A stretch of DNA of 64,000 bases from Aldehydirespirator sp965204415 (GTDB taxonomy: Bacteria > Actinomycetota > Acidimicrobiia > Acidimicrobiales > Aldehydirespiratoraceae), in the NCBI GenBank assembly GCA_965204415.1, contig CBDBEL010000003.1, positions 868,001 through 932,000 of the forward strand, written 5' to 3'. Shown here piece by piece: positions 7,242-14,567 of the stretch. Within the stretch, counting starts at the first letter, position 1. Every line of letters begins with the position of its first letter. The notes beneath the pieces were generated by a model. The model did not search any database. It worked only from the letters and a program-made list of their open reading frames with translations, and was not told where the DNA came from. A program made the position numbers and the translations under genes.

Positions 7242-9242
7242 ATGGCGATCACTGAGAAGACGCCCCTCGAGCTCGGCCCGGGCGACAGCGCCCGGTACGC
7301 CGAGCGGCCCCTTGGCATATTCACCCGCCCCCAGGGCGGTCGGGGCTGGCGAGACTGGCTCAGCACCGTCGACCACAAGCGCATCGGGATCCTGTACGGC
7401 GCCTCCGCGATGTTCTTCTTCCTGGTGGGCGGCGTCGAGGCGCTGCTCATCCGGCTGCAGCTGGCCGCCCCGGAGGGCTCGGTGCTCAGCGCCGACGTCT
7501 ACAACCAGGTGTACACCATGCACGGCGTCACCATGGTGTTCCTGTTCATCATGCCGCTGGCCGCCGCCTTCGCGAACTACTTCATCCCCCTGCAGATCGG
7601 CGCCCGCGACGTGGCCTTCCCCCGGCTCAACGCGCTCTCGTACTGGATCTGGCTGTCGGGGGCCATCTTCTTGAACACGTCGTGGATCGTGGGCGGAGGC
7701 GGCGCCGACTGCGGGTGGTTCTGCTACTCGACCAACAGCGGCGTGGCCTTCTCGCCCAGCCACGGCGTGGACTTCTACGCCATCGGCCTGCAGATCCTGG
7801 GCATCGCCTCGCTGGTGTCGTCGGTGAACCTGATCGTCACCTGCCTCAACATGCGGGCCCCCGGCATGACGCTGATGCGGATGCCGGTGCTCACCTGGAT
7901 GCTGCTGATCACCCAGTTCCTGTTGCTGTTCGCGCTGCCGGTGATCACGGTGGCCCTGTTCCTGCTGATGTTCGACCGGCTCTTCGACGCCCAGTTCTTC
8001 AACCCCGACGCGGGCGCCGACCCGCTCTTATGGCAGCACTTATTCTGGATCTTCGGGCATCCGGAGGTGTACATCATCATCCTGCCCGCCTTCGGGGTGG
8101 TGTCGGAGATCATCCCCACCTTCAGCCGCAAGCCCCTGTTCGGCTACGAGTTCATGGTGTTCTCTGGGATCGCCATCGGGTTCATGGGCTGGGGCGTTTG
8201 GGCCCACCACATGTTCGTGTCGGGCATAGGCCCCATCTCGGTGGCCGCCTTCTCCCTGTCGACCATGTTCATCGCAGTGCCAACGGGGGTGAAGGTCCTC
8301 AACTGGCTTGCCACGATGTGGGGCGGGAAGCTGCGCTTCACGGTGGCCATGAAGTTCGCGGTGGCCACGGTGGCCATGTTCACCATCGGCGGGCTGTCGG
8401 GCGTGACCCACTCGGTGGCACCGGCCGACACCCAGCAGACCGACACCTACTACATCGTGGCCCACTTCCACTACGTGATCTTCGGCGGCGGCGTGCTCGG
8501 CCTGTTCGCGGGCCTCTACTTCTGGTGGCCCAAGGTGTGGGGCCACTTCCTCAACGAGCGGCTCGGCAACTGGAACTTCTGGATCATGCTGGTGGGCTTC
8601 AACCTCACCTTCGGCCCCATGCACATCCTGGGCCTTCAGGGCATGTCGCGCCGCATCGACACCTACGCACGGGGCTACGGCTTCGAGTTCTGGAACATGG
8701 CGGCCACCGTGGGGTCGCTGCTCCTGGCGGTGAGCGTGCTGGTGTTCATCTGGAACGTGGTCAAGTCCAAACGCGACGCCCCCCACCTGCCCCCGCCCGG
8801 TCCGGACCCCTGGGACGCCCGCAGCCTCGAGTGGTCGATCCCGTCGCCGGTGCCGGTCCACAACTTCGACACCGTGCCTCAGGTGCACGGCCGCGACGAG
8901 TGGTGGCACACCAAGTACGCCGAGAACGACGAGGGCCAGGTTGTGCGGGTCGCCACCGTTGAGGAGGCCGCCCAGACCGGCGAGGCCACCGGCGTGCACC
9001 TGCCGTCGCCGTCGTTCTGGCCGCTGGCGGTGGCGGTCGGGCTGCCGCTCATCGGCTACGGCCTGATCTTCAACCTTTGGCTGGCGCTGATCGGCGCGCT
9101 CCTGACGGTCGCCTCCCTCTACTCGTGGGCCATGGAGCCGGTAGACGACCCCGACGCAACCCACGACCACCACGAAGCAGACCACCACGAGGACCACGCC
9201 GAGCCCGAGGCCGGGGCCGACGACGAAGGCGACCAGCCATGA
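7242..9242 (+). CDS. ctaD: Cytochrome c oxidase subunit I with subunit IV-like tail
   Basis: Catalytic subunit (666 aa) carrying heme a and the heme a3-CuB centre. Ligands are visible: TMHGVTM, FGHPEVY with the cross-linked Tyr, AHHMFVSG, and YIVAHFHYV. The D-channel entrance is seen in FANYFIPLQIGARD. Beyond the normal twelve helices, an extra helix pair (PSFWPLAVAV ... ASLYSWAMEP) resembles subunit IV fused to the C-terminus. It ends in a His/Asp/Glu-rich tail of about 35 residues (THDHHEADHHEDH). The start at 7242 has GGGGAGG upstream. The stop overlaps the following small ORF by ATGA. Confidence 0.97.
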   Translation: MAITEKTPLELGPGDSARYAERPLGIFTRPQGGRGWRDWLSTVDHKRIGILYGASAMFFFLVGGVEALLIRLQLAAPEGSVLSADVYNQVYTMHGVTMVFLFIMPLAAAFANYFIPLQIGARDVAFPRLNALSYWIWLSGAIFLNTSWIVGGGGADCGWFCYSTNSGVAFSPSHGVDFYAIGLQILGIASLVSSVNLIVTCLNMRAPGMTLMRMPVLTWMLLITQFLLLFALPVITVALFLLMFDRLFDAQFFNPDAGADPLLWQHLFWIFGHPEVYIIILPAFGVVSEIIPTFSRKPLFGYEFMVFSGIAIGFMGWGVWAHHMFVSGIGPISVAAFSLSTMFIAVPTGVKVLNWLATMWGGKLRFTVAMKFAVATVAMFTIGGLSGVTHSVAPADTQQTDTYYIVAHFHYVIFGGGVLGLFAGLYFWWPKVWGHFLNERLGNWNFWIMLVGFNLTFGPMHILGLQGMSRRIDTYARGYGFEFWNMAATVGSLLLAVSVLVFIWNVVKSKRDAPHLPPPGPDPWDARSLEWSIPSPVPVHNFDTVPQVHGRDEWWHTKYAENDEGQVVRVATVEEAAQTGEATGVHLPSPSFWPLAVAVGLPLIGYGLIFNLWLALIGALLTVASLYSWAMEPVDDPDATHDHHEADHHEDHAEPEAGADDEGDQP

Positions 9243-9364
9243 GCGCGGCAGCAGACCCAACCCGACAGGCCGGGGGGTGGCACGGGGGCAAGGAATGGCG
9301 GCGCTGGCGCCGCCAGGCCGCGCCCGTGACAGGACCCGCCGGCCGGAACGGAGTCTGCCAGTGA
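9239..9364 (+). CDS. Putative 41-aa peptide between ctaD and ctaE
   Basis: Short ORF whose ATG overlaps the ctaD stop (ATGA) and whose TGA overlaps the ctaE GTG start (GTGA). It fills the whole gap between the two genes. The peptide is strongly basic and aromatic in its middle (GGWHGGKEWRRWRRQ) and has no membrane helix. No family is recognised. Exact coupling on both sides argues that ribosomes traverse it, either as a real small protein or merely to couple ctaE to ctaD translation. A search for conserved homologues at this position would separate the two. Confidence 0.55.
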   Translation: MSAAADPTRQAGGWHGGKEWRRWRRQAAPVTGPAGRNGVCQ

Positions 9365-9993
9365 GCACAGAACCTCTCATCGCCGATCCCGGCCATGAAG
9401 TGGCTGATCACGGCCATGACCCGCACGCCACGACCACGGGCCTGTCGCACACCAAGCTGGCCATGTGGGTGTTCCTGGGCTCGGAATGCCTGCTGTTCGG
9501 CGGGCTGATCTCCACTTACCTGCTGTACAAGACCCGGGGCAACGGTCGCACGCTGCCCACCGACGTGTTCGACATCCCGTTCACGTCGGTGAGCTCGTTC
9601 GTGCTGCTGATGAGCTCCCTCACGATGGTGCTGGCCCTCTCCGCGGTGTCCCGGGGCGAGGACGAGGCCGGCCGCACCTGGCTGCTGGCCACCGCGCTGC
9701 TAGGCGGGATATTCATCGGCGGGCAGGTGTACGAGTTCACCAGCTTCGTACGGGAGGGCGTCGCCTTCACCACCAACCCGGCCAGCAGCGCCTTCTTCAC
9801 CCTGACCGGCTTCCACGGCGTGCACGTGAGCCTCGGCATCGTGATGCTGATGTCGCTGTTCGTGGCGTCGGTGAAGGGCAAGCTGACCCAGCGCAACGCG
9901 GAGACGGTGGAGATCGTCGGCCTCTACTGGCACTTCGTGGACATCGTGTGGATCTTCATATTCACTGTGATCTACCTGATCCCCGCCGACTGA
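9361..9993 (+). CDS. ctaE: Cytochrome c oxidase subunit III
   Basis: Five-to-seven-helix oxidase subunit thought to stabilise proton uptake in subunit I. GTG 9361 gives a 210-aa product with GSECLLFGGLISTYLLYK near the start, FFTLTGFHGVHVSLG with the family histidines, and a terminal LYWHFVDIVWIF. The cytoplasmic N-terminus is His-rich (GHEVADHGHDPHAT). An in-frame ATG at 9277 would give a longer N-terminus, but that stretch is already occupied by the coupled 41-aa ORF. The gene is between ctaD and subunit IV. Confidence 0.95.
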   Translation: MSTEPLIADPGHEVADHGHDPHATTTGLSHTKLAMWVFLGSECLLFGGLISTYLLYKTRGNGRTLPTDVFDIPFTSVSSFVLLMSSLTMVLALSAVSRGEDEAGRTWLLATALLGGIFIGGQVYEFTSFVREGVAFTTNPASSAFFTLTGFHGVHVSLGIVMLMSLFVASVKGKLTQRNAETVEIVGLYWHFVDIVWIFIFTVIYLIPAD

Positions 9994-9998
9994 TTCCT

Positions 9999-10400
9999 AT
10001 GAGCGACACCGCCACCTCCGAGCACCCCGAGCACGCGGCCGACGCAGCCGGCGAGCACTCCGACGCCGACCACGACGAGGGCCACGCCCATCCCTCCGAC
10101 GCCGACCACGACGAGGGCCACGCCCATCCTTCGGACTGGGCCTACGCCAAGATCGCCATCGTGCTCGCCCTGGTCACCGCGCTGGAGGTGTTCACCTACT
10201 TCGACACGGTGCTCGACTGGGGGGCGTTCCTGATCCCGTCGCTCATCTTCATGATGATCGTCAAGTTCTATTTGGTGGCCACCTGGTTCATGCACCTGCG
10301 CTTCGACAGCAAGCTGTTCGGCCGGATGTTCACCGCGGGGCTCATCCTGGCCGTCGGCGTGTACGTGGTCACGCTGACGGTCTTCGAGTTCTGGGTCTAG
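9999..10400 (+). CDS. Cytochrome c oxidase subunit IV (caa3/CyoD-like)
   Basis: A 133-aa three-helix subunit. The helices follow the prokaryotic COX4 pattern: KIAIVLALVTALEVFTYF, then IPSLIFMMIVKFYLVATWFMHLRFD, then a last helix ending in EFWV. The first 45 residues are extremely rich in His, Asp and Glu and contain two identical copies of SDADHDEGHAHP encoded by a 36-bp tandem repeat. Such an N-terminus could bind metal, for example copper, but this is inference. It lies 5 nt after ctaE. Confidence 0.9.
   Translation: MSDTATSEHPEHAADAAGEHSDADHDEGHAHPSDADHDEGHAHPSDWAYAKIAIVLALVTALEVFTYFDTVLDWGAFLIPSLIFMMIVKFYLVATWFMHLRFDSKLFGRMFTAGLILAVGVYVVTLTVFEFWV
10059..10130. repeat. 36-bp tandem repeat encoding a His/Asp motif
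   Basis: Two essentially identical 36-bp units encode SDADHDEGHAHP twice in the N-terminal tail of the subunit IV gene. The unit is twelve codons and preserves the frame, giving duplicated metal-ligand-like residues. Confidence 0.9.
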
Positions 10401-10455
10401 TGCTGTGCCGCCCGAGTGGACGGGGCAGCCCATGAGCCCCCACCGGCGGGTCGGG

Positions 10456-10494
10456 GCGGTTCGCGGCGCCCCGGTCGGCGCCGCCACGGACCGC
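10456..10494 (+). terminator. GC-rich hairpin between subunit IV and ctaG
   Basis: GCGGCGCC pairs with GGCGCCGC across a six-base loop, extended by GCGGT/ACCGC further out. There is no T-run, so a Rho-independent terminator is uncertain. It may attenuate or stabilise the oxidase mRNA before ctaG, which begins ten nucleotides later. Confidence 0.35.
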
Positions 10495-10503
10495 TAGCCG
10501 GCT

Positions 10504-11409
10504 ATGGGCGCGCTGGCCGCCACCGACGCCTGGCGCTTCCAGTTCCATCCCGAGGTGTGGCTGACCGTCGCGCTGCTGGTCGGCCTCGCCGTCTATGTGG
10601 TGCGGGTGGTGGCCCCCGTCGCGGTGGCTCCGGGTGTGGCCGCGGTCACCAAGCGCCAGCGACTGTGCTTCATCGTGGGCGTGGCCCTGCTGTGGGTGTC
10701 GGCGGATTGGCCCATGCACGACATCGCCGAGGAGTACCTGTACTCGGTGCACATGGTGCAGCACCTGCTGATCAGCTTCGTGGTGCCGCCGCTGCTGCTC
10801 ATGGCGGTGCCCGAGTGGCTGGCCCGGCTCATCGTGGTCGACGGCTCGCTCTCCGCCAAGGTCATCCGCCGCCTGGTGCACCCGCTGGTGGCGGGGGTGG
10901 TCTTCAACGCGCTGCAGGGCCTGATGCACTGGAACACCCTGGTGGAGCTGTCGGTCCGCAGCGGCCCCTTCCACTACGCCATGCACCTGCTCATGTTCAC
11001 CAGCGCGCTGGCCATGTGGATGGCGGTGGTAGGGCCTCTCAAGGAGTTCCACCTGTCCGAGCCGGCCAAGATGGTCTACCTGTTCACGATGTCGATCATC
11101 CCCACCGTGCCGGCCGCCTGGCTGACCTTCGCCGAGGGCTCGGTGTACCCGGTCTACGACCACGCCCAGCGCTTGTTCGGCATCTCGGTGGCTGCCGACC
11201 AGCAGGCCGCCGGCGCGGTGATGAAAGTGCTCGGCGGCCTCTACCTGTGGACCCTGATCGCCATCCGATTCTTCCGCTTCTCAGCCGCCCAGCGCCACGC
11301 CGACGCCACCGAGCGCCGCCAGCGCTTCTCGGCCAACACCCTCACCACGGCCGACGTCGAGGCCGAGTTCGAGCGCCTCGGCCCCCCGCCCTCCGAGCCC
11401 CGCCTCTAA
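10504..11409 (+). CDS. ctaG: Cytochrome c oxidase assembly factor CtaG (Caa3_CtaG family)
   Basis: Polytopic membrane protein of 301 aa involved in caa3 oxidase maturation, probably copper delivery to CuB. Characteristic elements are the N-terminal RFQFHPEVWLTVALLV, the SADWPMHDIAEEYLYSVHMVQHLL block with clustered histidines, and HWNTLVELSVRSGPFHYAMHLLMF. About seven membrane segments are visible and the C-terminus is a charged cytoplasmic tail. It lies last in the oxidase locus, where it is commonly found in actinobacteria. Confidence 0.9.
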   Translation: MGALAATDAWRFQFHPEVWLTVALLVGLAVYVVRVVAPVAVAPGVAAVTKRQRLCFIVGVALLWVSADWPMHDIAEEYLYSVHMVQHLLISFVVPPLLLMAVPEWLARLIVVDGSLSAKVIRRLVHPLVAGVVFNALQGLMHWNTLVELSVRSGPFHYAMHLLMFTSALAMWMAVVGPLKEFHLSEPAKMVYLFTMSIIPTVPAAWLTFAEGSVYPVYDHAQRLFGISVAADQQAAGAVMKVLGGLYLWTLIAIRFFRFSAAQRHADATERRQRFSANTLTTADVEAEFERLGPPPSEPRL

Positions 11410-11464
11410 GAGGCCGAGCGGATAACAGCGGTTCCTGCACGCTCAGCGTCTACGGTTGCTGCGG

Positions 11465-12508
11465 ATGTCCAAAATACTACGAGTGCTCACCGGCCTGAGG
11501 GCAGCGGATCGGGTCGAAGGGGGAGTCGCCCGCCGGATCCGGCACTTCGACGGATGGCTCGACAGAGCGTCGGCGCGTGATGCCGACGCTGCGGGCTATG
11601 ACCACACCGAGACCGTCAAGGAGTACTACGACATCTCCAACGAGCTGATGGTGTGGGGTTGGGGCGAGTCCCTGCACTTCGCGCCGCTGTCGCCCGGCGA
11701 GAGCGTGCACGACTCCAAGATCAGGCACCAGCGGCTGATGATCTCCAAGCTGGAGCTGCGCGAGGGCATGACGGTGGTCGATGTCGGCTGCGGGATCGGC
11801 GGCCCGATGCGCCGGGTTGTCTCGGAGGCCGGCGTCAGGGTCGTCGGGGTCAACATCAATGAGACCCAGATGGACCGGACGAGGTCGTTGAACACCGCGG
11901 CCGGACTCGATCACATGGTCGACTACCTCGTGTGCAGCTTCATGGACATGTCGGCCGTCGCGGACGGCACCTTCGATCGCGGCTACGCGATCGAATCGAC
12001 ATGCCATGCGCCGGACAAGGAGGGCGCATTCGCCGAGATCTACCGCGTGCTGAAGCCCGGAGCCCTCTTCTGGGGCCAGGAGATGTGCATGACGGACAGG
12101 TTCGATCCAGCCGACGAGCAGCATGCGGCCATGAAGCAGGACCTCATGCACGGCATCGCGCTCAAGGACATCGCAACCTTCGGCGAGGTGGACCGGGCCC
12201 TCGAGGCGGCCGGGTTCGAGGTCATCGAGGGAATGGATCGGGGCGCCGGGGAGGACGGCACGACCACGCCGTGGTACCAGCCCCTGGAGAGCTGGAGCAG
12301 AACGTTGGGCAACTCCTTCATCGGGGTTCCGCACGGCCGCAGGACGGCGATCGGAGGATCCAAGCTGGCCGAGGTGCTGAGGATCCTCCCGAAGGGCTCC
12401 GCGGACGTCATCGAGATGCTGGACCGGACGGCCAGCGCTTATGCCGCCGGCGGCCGGTCCGGGATCTTCACGCCGCTCTACTGCTTCCTAGCTCGCAAGC
12501 CCGAGTAG
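11465..12508 (+). CDS. Sterol C-24 methyltransferase-like SAM methyltransferase
   Basis: A 347-aa class I methyltransferase closest by motif to Erg6/SMT enzymes, which methylate the sterol side chain. SMT hallmarks are present in order: VKEYYDISNELMVWGWGESLHF (the YEWGWGxSFHF-like motif), VDVGCGIGGPMRRV (SAM motif I), AIESTCHAPDKEGAF (the EATCHAP region) and a C-terminal domain of the expected length. ATG 11465 is preferred over an upstream TTG. No squalene epoxidase or oxidosqualene cyclase is visible nearby, so a sterol, hopanoid or other isoprenoid substrate all remain possible. The SMT assignment is by motif only. Confidence 0.78.
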   Translation: MSKILRVLTGLRAADRVEGGVARRIRHFDGWLDRASARDADAAGYDHTETVKEYYDISNELMVWGWGESLHFAPLSPGESVHDSKIRHQRLMISKLELREGMTVVDVGCGIGGPMRRVVSEAGVRVVGVNINETQMDRTRSLNTAAGLDHMVDYLVCSFMDMSAVADGTFDRGYAIESTCHAPDKEGAFAEIYRVLKPGALFWGQEMCMTDRFDPADEQHAAMKQDLMHGIALKDIATFGEVDRALEAAGFEVIEGMDRGAGEDGTTTPWYQPLESWSRTLGNSFIGVPHGRRTAIGGSKLAEVLRILPKGSADVIEMLDRTASAYAAGGRSGIFTPLYCFLARKPE

Positions 12509-12601
12509 GTCCGCAGGCCGGTCCATCCAATTCCCGGAAATGTTGATCGACAAGGTCGGGATTCAGGCGGCGGGACTCTAGATTGCACTGTCACTGCCGC
12601 A

Positions 12602-12628
12602 GTGACCGTCCGCGCCGCGGACCGTCAC
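12602..12628. promoter_or_regulatory. Large inverted repeat in the osmC leader
   Basis: Arms of 13 bp (GTGACCGTCCGCG and CGCGGACCGTCAC) pair with one C-C mismatch around a single base. The centre lies about 54 nt upstream of the osmC ATG. It could be an operator or an mRNA hairpin controlling osmC. Confidence 0.5.
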
Positions 12629-12668
12629 GCTGGCACGTCACAGCCATCACACAGGAGAAATCCACCCA

Positions 12669-13223
12669 ATGACCACTGCAAACGTCGACAACGGCGTGAA
12701 CGTCGAACACCTGCTGGGCGCCCGCCAGGCCCTCAGCGAGGCACCCGAGGCCGCCCAGTTCACCTGGAAGGCCACCAACGAGTGGCTCAACGGCACCCAC
12801 AGCCGCTCCTCGGTCGACAGCTACTACGGGCTCGGGGAGGAGCACCAGCATCGCTCGACCTTCAGCTTCGAGGCCGATCACCCCCTGGTGTTCGGGGCGG
12901 AGGACAACGCGGCCACGCCGGTCGAGCTGGTCCTGGCCGGCCTGGCCAGCTGCCTCACCGCCGGCGTCGCCGCGGTGGCCCAGAACCGGGAGATCCAGCT
13001 GCGATCGGTGAAGGCCACCCTGGAGGGCAGCATGGACATCCTGGGCATCCTCGGCGGCGACCCGGACGTCCGCAACGGGTTCAACGCCGTGAAGGTCTCC
13101 TACGACATCGATGCCGACGCCACTCCCGACGAAGTCAGGGCGCTGGTGGCCCAGTCCCAGAAGCGGTCGGCCGTCTACGACATCATCACCAACCCGACCA
13201 ACGTGACCGTCGACGTCAACTGA
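12669..13223 (+). CDS. OsmC family protein
   Basis: A 184-aa member of the OsmC/Ohr superfamily, whose best known members reduce organic hydroperoxides. The conserved core is ATPVELVLAGLASCLTAGVAAVAQNR, holding the second catalytic cysteine. The first cysteine of classic peroxidase members is not visible, since Cys is otherwise absent from the protein, so a non-peroxidatic subfamily is likely. A strong ribosome site (ACAGGAGAAA) precedes ATG 12669, and a long inverted repeat sits in the leader. It stands as a single gene between two oxidoreductive or methylating enzymes. Confidence 0.85.
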   Translation: MTTANVDNGVNVEHLLGARQALSEAPEAAQFTWKATNEWLNGTHSRSSVDSYYGLGEEHQHRSTFSFEADHPLVFGAEDNAATPVELVLAGLASCLTAGVAAVAQNREIQLRSVKATLEGSMDILGILGGDPDVRNGFNAVKVSYDIDADATPDEVRALVAQSQKRSAVYDIITNPTNVTVDVN

Positions 13224-13273
13224 ACTCGACCTGACAACTCCAGACCTGAGAACGTGCGTGGGTAGACAGGTTC

Positions 13274-14524
13274 ATGAGGACTACGACCGTCGTCGTGGGG
13301 GCCGGGCACTCCGGCCTGGCCGTGAGCCGGCGCCTCGCCGAGCGCTCCATCGACCATGTGCTGATCGAGCGCGGCGAGGTGGCCAACTCGTGGCGGACCC
13401 AGCGCTGGGACTCGCTGCGGCTGCTCACCCCCAACTGGCAGAGCCGGCTTCCCGGTTACTCCTACGGGGCCAACGGCGGCCGCGACCCCGACGGCTTCAT
13501 GTCGATGCCGGAGGTCATCGAGTTCATGTCGGGCTACGCCCGGCTCATCGATGCCCCGATCCACACCGGCACAACGGTCACCTCGGTGCGACCGGAAGGT
13601 TCGGGCTACATCGTCGACACCGACAAGGGTCGCTGGGAGTGCGAGACCGTCGTGCTGGCCACAGGCGGGTTCACGGTGGCCAAAGTTCCCGAGCTGGGCG
13701 CCGAGCCGCCGGCGCCGGTCACCGCCCTCAGCGCCTTCGAGTACCGCAACCCGGACGGGCTGGACCCCGGCGGCGTGCTGGTGGTGGGCGCCTCGGCCAC
13801 CGGCGTGCAGATCGCCGACGAGGTGCACCGCTCCGGCCGGCCCGTGACCCTGGCCGTGAGCGAGCACGTGCGCATGCCCCGCCTGTACCGGGGCCGCGAC
13901 ATCCTGTGGTGGATGGAGCGCTCGGGCCTGTTCGACGAGCGCTACGACGAGGTCGACGACGTGGTGAGGGTCCGCAAGACTCCGTCGCCGCAGCTGGTGG
14001 GCACCCCCGACCGGGCCACGCTCGACCTCAACGCCCTCACCGACCAGGGGGTCCGCCTGGTGGGCCGGCTCGCGGCCCTGCGGGGCAGCGAGGCGCTGCT
14101 GTCAGGGTCGCTGCCCAACAAGTGCGAGCTGGCCGACCTCAAGCTGGGGCGGCTCCTCGACACGTTCGACGAGTGGGCCGGCGAGAGCGGCCTCGACGGG
14201 GTGGGTCCGCCGGAGCGGTTCGCGCCCACCCGGGTGCCGGAGTCGCCGCCCCTGAGCCTGGATCTGGCCCGGGGCGAGATCCGCACCATCATCTGGGCCA
14301 CCGGATTCAGGCCCGAGTACTCCTGGCTCGATGTGCCGGTGATCGACCGCAAGGGCCAGATCCGGCACAACGGCGGTGTCGTCACCGAGTCCCCCGGCCT
14401 CTACGTCATCGGGCTGAACTTCCTGCGCCGGCGCAAATCGAGCTTCATTCTCGGGGCCGGCGACGACAGCCGCGACCTGGTGGCGCATCTGGCCGGCCAC
14501 CTCGACTCGCTGGTTGCGGCCTGA
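13274..14524 (+). CDS. FAD/NAD(P)-dependent oxidoreductase, flavin monooxygenase-like
   Basis: A 416-aa flavoprotein with two Rossmann motifs: VVVGAGHSGLAVSRRL at the N-terminus for FAD and VLVVGASATGVQIADEV near residue 175 for NAD(P)H. A late IIWATGFRPEYSWL motif is typical of flavin-containing monooxygenase relatives, including proteins annotated as flavoproteins of potassium transport. It does not show the Baeyer-Villiger fingerprint clearly. The substrate cannot be read from the sequence. The gene starts 50 nt after osmC and may share its promoter. Confidence 0.82.
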   Translation: MRTTTVVVGAGHSGLAVSRRLAERSIDHVLIERGEVANSWRTQRWDSLRLLTPNWQSRLPGYSYGANGGRDPDGFMSMPEVIEFMSGYARLIDAPIHTGTTVTSVRPEGSGYIVDTDKGRWECETVVLATGGFTVAKVPELGAEPPAPVTALSAFEYRNPDGLDPGGVLVVGASATGVQIADEVHRSGRPVTLAVSEHVRMPRLYRGRDILWWMERSGLFDERYDEVDDVVRVRKTPSPQLVGTPDRATLDLNALTDQGVRLVGRLAALRGSEALLSGSLPNKCELADLKLGRLLDTFDEWAGESGLDGVGPPERFAPTRVPESPPLSLDLARGEIRTIIWATGFRPEYSWLDVPVIDRKGQIRHNGGVVTESPGLYVIGLNFLRRRKSSFILGAGDDSRDLVAHLAGHLDSLVAA

Positions 14525-14567
14525 TCGTCACCTGCTCGCTCGGCCTCTGAGCCGGTGGGAGTGCCGC

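Noticed and set aside
7202..7255. 17-codon ORF (MAHTEVTTGEVHEHGDH) just before ctaD
   Set aside because: It overlaps the ctaD start in another frame and is too short to support. It might be a leader peptide but nothing shows it.
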